Below, one piece after another: positions 7,191-12,893 of a stretch of DNA of 13,679 bases. Both the position numbers and the translations under genes were made by a program. Source of the DNA: Antarcticimicrobium sp033791545 (GTDB lineage: Bacteria > Pseudomonadota > Alphaproteobacteria > Rhodobacterales > Rhodobacteraceae). The notes below the pieces were generated by a model that worked only from the letters and a program-made list of their open reading frames with translations, was not told where the DNA came from and did not search any database. How positions within the stretch are numbered: position 1 is the stretch's first letter; every line of letters starts with the position of its first letter. The DNA lies in the NCBI GenBank assembly GCA_033791545.1, contig JASJGL010000141.1, forward strand, positions 1 through 13,679. Reading direction: 5' to 3'.

Positions 7191-9263
7191 ATGACCTTTT
7201 CTCTCGATCAGATCTTGCCATCGCTCCAAGCCCTTGGCGTTCTCGGATATTGGATCATCGGCCTTGGCTCGATGCTGGAGGCGTTCTTCCTGACTGGCGT
7301 CGCCGTCCCCGGAACCTTGATCGTCGATGCCGGCGGCATCCTCGTGCAACGGGGCTTGCTGGACTTCTTCGACCTCGCCTGGTTCGTGGTGATCGGTTCC
7401 GTTCTCGGCTCGGAACTGGGCTATTGGACCGGACGGCTGGCGATCGGCAGGTTGCCAGGGCGGCAGCGTTTGCAGAGTTCCGCCGCCTTTGCCCGCGCTT
7501 GGGAATTGTTCGAGAAACGGGGCGGCGCTGCGTTGGTGATCGGGCGTTTCCTCGGGCCCGTGGCGGGGCTCGTGCCTCTGGCCGCCGGCATCGCCGGTAT
7601 GGGGCGACGGAAATTCCTGGTCTGGAACATCCTGAGCGGCATTCCCTACGCCTTGGCGCATGTCGCTATCGGATATTTCCTTGGCGACGTGATCGGCCGG
7701 ATTGGCGGATCGCTCACCCGCGTTGCGGTCCTTGTCGCCGTCGTCGGTCTGCTGCTGATCGTGCTCTGGGGCTTGCTTTACAGCGCCTTGCGCCTGTTGC
7801 CGCTTGCATGGGCAGTCTTCTCGGCCGCCCTACGCAATCTCGCGGATATACCGGTGATCGCGCGCCGGATCGCAGCGCACCCAAAGGCCGCGCGCTGGGT
7901 GGGGGCGAGACTGGACCGCACCGCGTTTTCCGGGCTTCCGCTGAGCCTGCTGGCGGTTGTCTTTCTTTATATTGGTGCGGTCTGGGTTGAGGCTATCGTC
8001 GACTTCATCGCGGGCGACCCTCTGCTGCAACTCGACCTGCGCCTTGCAGAGCTGATCCATCATTTCCAGTCGCCGGAGCCGGTCCGGATCGCCACCCTGA
8101 TCACCGCCTGCGGCGGATGGGAGGTCGTCCTGCCCGTCGTCGCCGCGGTGGTTGCATGGATGCTCCTTGAAGGGCGGAGCGCTTTTGCAATGGGTCTGGC
8201 GGTCTCTCTGGTCGGAAATACCCTTTCGGTTGCGCTGTTGAAACTCGCGTTTGGACGTCCGCGCTCGCCGCTCGCGGTGTTCACCGAAACATCGGGGAGT
8301 TTTCCGTCTGGCCATGCGGCCGCTTCTGTCGCCGCCTATGGGATGATCCTCTATGTGATCTGGCGCACCGGAAAGCTGCGCGCCGAGACGGCGCTCACGC
8401 TGGCCGGCCTTGTGGCCTTTGCGATCGGGGTCAGTCGCATCTATTTGATCGAGCATTACCTGAGCGACGTGCTGAACGGCTGGCTTGTCGGTGCGCTCTG
8501 GGTCACCATTGGCGTGGCGGTGGCCGAATGGCGGCTGTCGCGGAAATCTTGCCCCGCCATGCGCCCGGGTAAATGGGTGCGAACGCTTGGCCTCTCGCTG
8601 GTTCTCGGGCTGACCGGATTGGCGGCTGTCAACGTCTGGCGCTTCGACGATCCTCGCAATGCACCGGTGCAGACGGTGGATCAGATCCTGCCCGATAACG
8701 ATGTCCTGGCTTCGATCGGTGGGCTGCCGAGCTTGACCGAGTCCCTGATGGGATCCCCGCTTGATTCGGTCTCGCTCGTTGTCTTGGCCAGAGACGAAAC
8801 CGCCCTGTCCGATGCCATGCGCGCTTCCGGCTGGACGGCCTCCAGATTGCCATCGGCGGGCATTGTTCTTGACGCGGTCTTCGCCGCGATCGAGGGCAAG
8901 GCAGATCCCACCGTAGAGACCGTATCGCATTTCTGGCGCGGGCAGCCCAACGATCTGGCCTTTGTACATGTTTCGCAGGCGGAGGTATCGTGGTCTTTTG
9001 ACGACCCGAAAGCCCGGTTCTGGCAAACCGAATACGTCACCCGCAACGGTCTGCGCGCCTTTTTCGGGACCGTCGGCGTCGATGAGGTGAAGGATGCGCT
9101 GTCGGGGCGGCCCGCTGCCGCAGAGATGGCCCCGCGCGATGCCCTGGCGCAGTCCTTGCGCGCTCATGGGGCGGCCGACGCAACACAGAGCGTTGTGGTG
9201 GGGCAGGGCGGTGGTACCGCGTCGCGCGCGAATTCTGACGTTGTCGTACTCTCCCTCCGCTAG
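7191..9263 (+). CDS. DedA-PAP2 phosphatase fusion with LssY_C-like C-terminus
   Basis: This 690-aa membrane protein has three parts. Residues 1-200 are a DedA/SNARE-associated domain (LEAFFLTGVAVPGTLIVDAG ... ELGYWTGRL ... GRFLGPVAGLVPLAAGIAGM); known members of this family flip undecaprenyl phosphate or other phospholipids. Residues about 240-440 are a PAP2 lipid phosphatase: motif 1 KLAFGRPRSP from K351, motif 2 PSGH with H375, and motif 3 SRIYLIEHYLSD with R416, H422 and D426. The catalytic His, Arg and Asp are present; motif 1 has RS where RP is usual. Residues about 470-690 (FWRGQPNDLAFVHVSQAEVS ... ARFWQTEY) resemble the LssY C-terminal domain, of unknown function. The gene lies 4 nt after mprF with only a weak ribosome binding site, so coupling is likely. 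Its probable role is lipid-carrier or phospholipid dephosphorylation coupled to flipping; the substrate is inferred, not known. Confidence 0.9.
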   Translation: MTFSLDQILPSLQALGVLGYWIIGLGSMLEAFFLTGVAVPGTLIVDAGGILVQRGLLDFFDLAWFVVIGSVLGSELGYWTGRLAIGRLPGRQRLQSSAAFARAWELFEKRGGAALVIGRFLGPVAGLVPLAAGIAGMGRRKFLVWNILSGIPYALAHVAIGYFLGDVIGRIGGSLTRVAVLVAVVGLLLIVLWGLLYSALRLLPLAWAVFSAALRNLADIPVIARRIAAHPKAARWVGARLDRTAFSGLPLSLLAVVFLYIGAVWVEAIVDFIAGDPLLQLDLRLAELIHHFQSPEPVRIATLITACGGWEVVLPVVAAVVAWMLLEGRSAFAMGLAVSLVGNTLSVALLKLAFGRPRSPLAVFTETSGSFPSGHAAASVAAYGMILYVIWRTGKLRAETALTLAGLVAFAIGVSRIYLIEHYLSDVLNGWLVGALWVTIGVAVAEWRLSRKSCPAMRPGKWVRTLGLSLVLGLTGLAAVNVWRFDDPRNAPVQTVDQILPDNDVLASIGGLPSLTESLMGSPLDSVSLVVLARDETALSDAMRASGWTASRLPSAGIVLDAVFAAIEGKADPTVETVSHFWRGQPNDLAFVHVSQAEVSWSFDDPKARFWQTEYVTRNGLRAFFGTVGVDEVKDALSGRPAAAEMAPRDALAQSLRAHGAADATQSVVVGQGGGTASRANSDVVVLSLR

Positions 9264-9271
9264 AAACCCCT

Positions 9272-9289
9272 TTCTTACCAAACTGTAAG
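9272..9289 (+). promoter_or_regulatory. putative response-regulator operator 2
   Basis: The site reads TTCTTACCAAACTGTAAG, with an inverted repeat CTTAC-N6-GTAAG. It is 16/18 identical to operator 1 and lies 8 nt after the stop of the DedA/PAP2 gene and 92 nt before ATG 9382. The block CATGGGTT (9322-9329) begins 33 nt after the site, the same offset as CATGTGTT after operator 1. It implies that 9382-10822 has its own promoter under the same regulator. Confidence 0.65.
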
Positions 9290-9369
9290 AACCGCGTCAG
9301 AGATTTCGGGAGCCGTCCTGTCATGGGTTACCCTGCGGACCTCGGATCGAGGCCCGTCGTGACTCAGAC

Positions 9370-9373
9370 AGGA
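9370..9373 (+). promoter_or_regulatory. ribosome binding site that sets the start at 9382
   Basis: AGGA lies 8 nt before ATG 9382. The earlier in-frame ATG at 9373 overlaps this site and has no ribosome binding site of its own at a usable distance, so 9382 is preferred. Confidence 0.55.
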
Positions 9374-9381
9374 TGCCTCCC

Positions 9382-10023
9382 ATGAACTATGCCCTCAGAA
9401 ACCTGCTCTTGTCGGCGGCGCTGATCGCCGTCCCGGCTGGTGGGTTCGCGCTGGCGCAGATGTATATCGTACCGTCAGTGCAACCCGCATCGGCCGCACC
9501 GGCTTCGGCCGGTCTTGGCGACCTCGGTGCCTACAAGACCATCGTCACCGATACGCAGACCATTGCCGCCACCGGCGATTTCGCAGCGGCCGAGCACCGC
9601 ATCAGCGATCTTGAAACCCTGTGGGACCAGAACGCCGCCGCGCTGCGTCAGGCCGACCGGGCCGCCTGGAGTGCCGTCGATGCAGCCGCCGACGACGCCT
9701 TTTCGGCGCTGCGTGCCAAGATCCCGGACAGCGGGGCCGTTGATGTCGCGCTGGCCAATCTGCTCGGTACGCTCGAGGCACCCGTGTCTGCCGCTGCCAC
9801 CGGACAGGTGCAATATGTCGCGGGCATCGAGGTGTCCGACGCAAGCGGTCGCGCGCTGCCCTGCGAGGATCTTATCGGCCAGCTGCGCGATGCGATCGGC
9901 ACCACACCCCCGAGCGCCGCCGTGGCCGACCTGCAATCGAAGGCGCTTGAGCGCTGCACTGCCGACGATGATGCCCACGCCGACGCCTTTTCGGCGCAGG
10001 CACTGGCTTTGATCAAAGGATGA
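9382..10023 (+). CDS. secreted or membrane-anchored protein of unknown function
   Basis: This 213-aa protein opens with MNYALRNLLLSAALIAVPAG and then GFALA, a signal peptide or single membrane anchor. The remainder is Ala- and Asp-rich, mostly helical by appearance (AAEHRISDLETLWDQNAAAL, RQADRAAWSAVDAAADDAFS), and contains two cysteines (C161, C192) that could form a disulfide in the periplasm. It ends in helical repeats rich in acidic residues. I recognise no enzyme motif and assign no function. The gene is followed after 7 nt by the COG4705 membrane protein, and has AAAGGA at its own 3' end serving the next start. Its position under operator 2 suggests a periplasmic partner or sensor for that membrane protein. 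Confidence 0.85.
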   Translation: MNYALRNLLLSAALIAVPAGGFALAQMYIVPSVQPASAAPASAGLGDLGAYKTIVTDTQTIAATGDFAAAEHRISDLETLWDQNAAALRQADRAAWSAVDAAADDAFSALRAKIPDSGAVDVALANLLGTLEAPVSAAATGQVQYVAGIEVSDASGRALPCEDLIGQLRDAIGTTPPSAAVADLQSKALERCTADDDAHADAFSAQALALIKG

Positions 10024-10030
10024 CAAGAAA

Positions 10031-10822
10031 ATGAGCGATGCAACTTTCACGGATCTCAACCGCCCCGTGCCGCAGTCTGGCGGAACCAATCGCGTTCCCG
10101 AAGTGACCCCGGGTTTCTGGCTGATCAAGCTGATGGCCGTGACCATGGGCGAGACGGCTGCCGATTTCCTCGCCGTCAACCTTGGTCTCGGATTGGGCGC
10201 AACGACCCTCCTGATGATCGGCGTGCTGATCGCGGCGATGGTCTGGCAGTTCCGCAAACGGGCCTACGTTCCCGCAATCTACTGGGGCGCCGTCGTGCTG
10301 ATTTCGGTTGTCGGCACGCTGATCACCGACAACATGACCGACGCGCTCGGCATCCCTCTGCTGACCTCGACCATCGGCTTCACGTTGGCCTTGGCGGCCA
10401 CTTTCGCGGTCTGGTTTGCGGTCGAACGGACCTTGTCGATCCATGAGGTGTTCACCTTCCGCCGCGAAGCCTTTTATTGGCTGGCGATCCTAGTCACCTT
10501 CGCCCTCGGCACCGCTGTCGGCGACCTGATCTCCGAGGCCTTCGGGGTCGGTTTCGCGGGCACCGGCGTCCTGTTCGGTCTGATCATCGCGTCGCTGGCG
10601 CTTGGCTACTTCGCGCTCGGGCTCGACGGGATGTGGGCGTTCTGGCTCTGCTACATCTTCACCCGACCGCTTGGCGCCTCTTTCGGGGATTTTCTGGCGC
10701 AGCCGGCCGAATTCGGCGGCCTGGGGCTCGGCACCATCGTCACGAGCTTTGCCTTCCTCGCCGTGATCGCGGGAACGGTCGTCGTTATGACCACCAAGGC
10801 CGCGCCCGAATTGGCAGAGTGA
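10031..10822 (+). CDS. COG4705-type integral membrane protein with four FW-x9-G-x4-D repeats
   Basis: This 263-aa, strongly hydrophobic protein resembles uncharacterised membrane proteins of COG4705 (WLIKLMAVTMGETAADFLAV, YWLAILVTFALGTAVGDLIS, VERTLSIHEV). The motif [FY]W-x9-G-x4-D occurs four times with exact spacing: F29-W30...G40...D45, Y84-W85...G95...D100, Y149-W150...G160...D165 and F204-W205...G215...D220. The tryptophans are 55, 65 and 55 residues apart, and D45-W85 aligns without gap to D165-W205, so the protein is a duplicated two-repeat unit. The four Asp at helix ends could bind a cation or proton, as in a transporter; this is inference. It is the second gene after the secreted protein (7-nt gap) and is followed 8 nt later by a hairpin terminator. 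Confidence 0.88.
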   Translation: MSDATFTDLNRPVPQSGGTNRVPEVTPGFWLIKLMAVTMGETAADFLAVNLGLGLGATTLLMIGVLIAAMVWQFRKRAYVPAIYWGAVVLISVVGTLITDNMTDALGIPLLTSTIGFTLALAATFAVWFAVERTLSIHEVFTFRREAFYWLAILVTFALGTAVGDLISEAFGVGFAGTGVLFGLIIASLALGYFALGLDGMWAFWLCYIFTRPLGASFGDFLAQPAEFGGLGLGTIVTSFAFLAVIAGTVVVMTTKAAPELAE

Positions 10823-10830
10823 TGTAACCG

Positions 10831-10863
10831 GTGCAAGTGCCGGCTGGTCGCCGGCTCTTGCAC
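10831..10863 (+). terminator. hairpin ending the 9382-10822 operon
   Basis: GTGCAAG at 10831-10837 pairs with CTTGCAC at 10857-10863, and GCCGGC with GCCGGC inside, around a 5-nt loop. Only one T-T mismatch breaks the 14-position stem. It starts 8 nt after the stop codon of the membrane protein gene. The 3' flank (TTCAC) has few T, so it may be a weak or Rho-assisted terminator, or an mRNA-stabilising end. Confidence 0.6.
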
Positions 10864-10903
10864 TTCACAAGGAGCAAACCCTGAACCCGACCAGACGCTG
10901 GTG

Positions 10904-10950
10904 ACACAGGCGATCAATGGCGATCCCTGCAAGTTGGAGTTCGCCTGTGT
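10904..10950. repeat. perfect 10-bp inverted repeat, 27-nt spacer
   Basis: The arms are ACACAGGCGA (10904-10913) and TCGCCTGTGT (10941-10950). The repeat is in the intergenic stretch between the membrane protein gene and the metallophosphoesterase. No T-run follows and no coding frame crosses it convincingly. It could be a structured RNA leader, a protein-binding site or the remnant of an element end; the sequence does not decide. Confidence 0.5.
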
Positions 10951-11016
10951 TCGCATCCCAGTCACTTATCGCCCCCCCTGATGACAAAGTATTTTGGCAC
11001 CGTTAGCGTTCAAGAA

Positions 11017-11079
11017 CCTCGGATTGGTTCAGATCGATGCGGAGGCTGAGCCAAACCAAGTACCGAGACCAATCCGAGG
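11017..11079 (+). promoter_or_regulatory. 12-bp inverted repeat enclosing the metallophosphoesterase RBS
   Basis: Arms CCTCGGATTGGT (11017-11028) and ACCAATCCGAGG (11068-11079) are perfect complements with a 39-nt spacer. The right arm ends in GAGG, which is the Shine-Dalgarno sequence 8 nt before ATG 11088. If both arms are in the transcript, folding would hide the ribosome binding site. A 22-codon ATG frame (10981-11049, MTKYFGTVSVQEPRIGSDRC, then GG and TGA) covers the left arm, so its translation could open the fold, though it has no visible ribosome binding site. Alternatively the repeat is a DNA operator. Confidence 0.5.
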
Positions 11080-11087
11080 ATGGCCGC

Positions 11088-12032
11088 ATGAACCCATTTG
11101 ACATCATTCCAGATATTCACGGCCAATCCGCCAAACTCGACGCTGCCCTCGCTGGGCTCGGGTGGCGGCGGAGCCCGCTCGGTTGGACCCACCCGGATCC
11201 GAAAAGACAGATCGTCTTTTTGGGAGACTTCATCGATCGTGGGCCGGACAATCGGGCTGTTCTCAAGACCGTTCGAGAGTTTGTCGATTCTGGCAAGGCC
11301 ATGGCGATCATGGGCAATCACGAACTCAACGCGCTGCACTTCCACACATTGCACCCCGAGGATGGCCAGCCGCTTCGTGCGCATTCGCCGAAGAACATCC
11401 GACAACATCAGACGTTCCTGGACCAGTTCCCGCCCGGTGATCCGCAGACGCGCGACGTTTTGGACTGGATGCGCAGTCTGCCGTTGTTTCTGGAAGAGGA
11501 CGGGTTTCGTGCCGTGCACGCCTGCTGGATCGACGCCTCATTGGAGCGGCTCAAGGCACTGACGGGGGATGGCGTGTTGAGCGAGGGTCAGTTGGTCCGT
11601 TCTGCGGATCGAGACGAGGCCGACGAGATGTTCATCTTGGCCGAGCAGATCACAAAGGGGCCGGAGCAGCGGCTTCCGGAAGGTTGCTCGTTTACGGACA
11701 AGGACGGGACAGAGCGGGATCGTGTGCGCCTGCAATGGTGGAACGCCGCCGCACGCACTTGGCGCGACATCGCGATCTCTGTGCCATCGGTTGAGGATCT
11801 GCCTGAGGAAAACTTGCCGGAGAGGCTTTCGGCGCAGACCTATCCAGCGACTGCGCGACCGGTGTTCTTCGGGCACTATTGGTTGACTGGCACCCCGGTC
11901 CTGCAGGCCCAGAATGCGCTTTGCCTCGACTATTCCGCGGGCAAGGACGGCCCATTGGTCTCTTATGTGTTGTCCGACCCGGCTGGACCGCTTTCGAGGG
12001 AAAAGATCCGGGTGCATCCGGCGATCAGCTAA
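11088..12032 (+). CDS. calcineurin-like metallophosphoesterase
   Basis: This 314-aa predicted cytosolic phosphoesterase uses a two-metal site. The family motifs are in order: DIHG (D9, H11), GDFIDRGPDN (D47), GNHEL (N77, H78), a later His in AVHACW (H144) and GHYWLTG (H263). This set is complete for PPP-like bacterial enzymes such as diadenosine-tetraphosphatase or serine/threonine phosphatase relatives; the substrate cannot be told. No signal peptide or membrane segment is seen. I chose ATG 11088 because GAGG lies 8 nt upstream and MNPFDIIPDIHG starts directly with the fold's first strand; ATG 11037 would add 17 residues that read through the inverted repeat. It appears to be transcribed alone, with a structured leader upstream and an oppositely oriented ABC operon downstream. 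Confidence 0.9.
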   Translation: MNPFDIIPDIHGQSAKLDAALAGLGWRRSPLGWTHPDPKRQIVFLGDFIDRGPDNRAVLKTVREFVDSGKAMAIMGNHELNALHFHTLHPEDGQPLRAHSPKNIRQHQTFLDQFPPGDPQTRDVLDWMRSLPLFLEEDGFRAVHACWIDASLERLKALTGDGVLSEGQLVRSADRDEADEMFILAEQITKGPEQRLPEGCSFTDKDGTERDRVRLQWWNAAARTWRDIAISVPSVEDLPEENLPERLSAQTYPATARPVFFGHYWLTGTPVLQAQNALCLDYSAGKDGPLVSYVLSDPAGPLSREKIRVHPAIS

Positions 12033-12090
12033 AACGGATGGCCCTCGGTCAAACACCCGTTCCCGCTGTCTGCCGCAGGCAAAGCCACCC

Positions 12091-12111
12091 GCGGCGGCCG
12101 GATCCCGCCGC
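12091..12111. other. hairpin between convergent genes, possible weak terminator
   Basis: GCGGCGG (12091-12097) and CCGCCGC (12105-12111) form a 7-bp stem with a 7-nt loop, about 60 nt after the metallophosphoesterase stop. The plus-strand 3' flank is CGATAATATCTATCT, AT-rich but not a T-run. It lies in the 222-nt convergent gap, the rest of which shows no gene I can support. Confidence 0.3.
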
Positions 12112-12254
12112 CGATAATATCTATCTGTCGCGCCCAGACCGGACGCGCCCGCAGCGTCTCGGAGACATCGGCGAGTGCGCAGCGCTGATCGTGTTTGGTT
12201 CCGCCGTTGCGATCAGGATTTCGAGACGAGGCCCGCGTTACATGGGAGGGCCAG

Positions 12255-12893
12255 CTACTGGGTCAGGTCGATGAGGGGGCCGTTTGCGGCCTCGGCATCG
12301 GCGGGGTCGTGCGTGACCATCAGGGCCGGGATGTCCCGGCTGCGGATGTGCTCAAAGGTAAAGGCCCGCATCTCGGCGCGAAGCGCGGCGTCGAGCTTGG
12401 AGAATGGTTCGTCGAGCAACAGGGCGCGGGGTTCGGCCAGCAGCGTGCGCATCAGCGCCGCGCGCGACCTTTGGCCACCTGACAAGGTGGCGGGATCGCG
12501 ATCATGCATCCCTGCGAGCCCGGCCCGCTCCAGCGCCGCCTCGACCACCGCCCGCCGCGCCGCGCGGCCCCGGACGGATCGCGCCAGTCCGAAGGCAAGG
12601 TTGTCGCCGACCGACAGATGCGGGAACAGCACCGCGTCCTGAAACATCAGCCCCACCCGCCGCGCCTCGGCTGGCAAGGGTGCCAGATCGGTCCCATCAA
12701 GCCGGATCGACCCCGACAGGAAAAATCCATGCGTGAGATGTCCGGCGATAGCGTCGAGCAGCGTTGACTTGCCAATGCCCGAGGGGCCCATCACGGTCGC
12801 CACCTCGCCGGGTCGCACCACCAGCGTGAGCGGTGGGAAAAGCGGCTTGGCCTCCTTGGCTGCCACGGCGACTTCGCGCAACTCCAGCGTCAT
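12255..12893 (-). CDS. ABC importer ATP-binding protein, YnjD-like
   Basis: This 212-aa ATPase powers the membrane permease encoded just upstream on the same strand. All ABC motifs are present: Walker A GPSGIGKST (36-44), Q-loop Q85 (LMFQDAVLFPHLSVGDNL), signature LSGGQ (137-141), Walker B ALLLDEP with E162, and H-loop H195 (MVTHD). It is short, without a C-terminal regulatory domain. From memory it resembles E. coli YnjD throughout, especially ALLLDEPFSKLDAALR and the short GLxxxxxxDPATLSGGQ region. The open frame extends upstream into the permease gene, but ATG 12893 is the start because it overlaps the permease stop as ATGA (12890-12893) and begins MTLELREV, the normal first strand. The substrate is unknown. 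Confidence 0.92.
   Translation of the reverse strand: MTLELREVAVAAKEAKPLFPPLTLVVRPGEVATVMGPSGIGKSTLLDAIAGHLTHGFFLSGSIRLDGTDLAPLPAEARRVGLMFQDAVLFPHLSVGDNLAFGLARSVRGRAARRAVVEAALERAGLAGMHDRDPATLSGGQRSRAALMRTLLAEPRALLLDEPFSKLDAALRAEMRAFTFEHIRSRDIPALMVTHDPADAEAANGPLIDLTQ

Noticed and set aside
9694..9997. 16-nt direct repeat GACGCCTTTTCGGCGC at 9694-9709 and 9982-9997 inside one gene
   Set aside because: Both copies encode DAFSA in the same frame of an Ala/Asp-rich protein; codon bias and composition explain it better than a mobile or regulatory repeat.
10870..11036. Idea that the repeats upstream of the metallophosphoesterase are ends of an insertion sequence
   Set aside because: The arms have no recognised IS end, no target duplication is visible and no transposase lies between them.
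12033..12254. Possible short gene between the metallophosphoesterase and the ABC ATPase
   Set aside because: Frames on both strands lack a ribosome binding site and recognisable protein sequence; only a GC-rich hairpin is visible.
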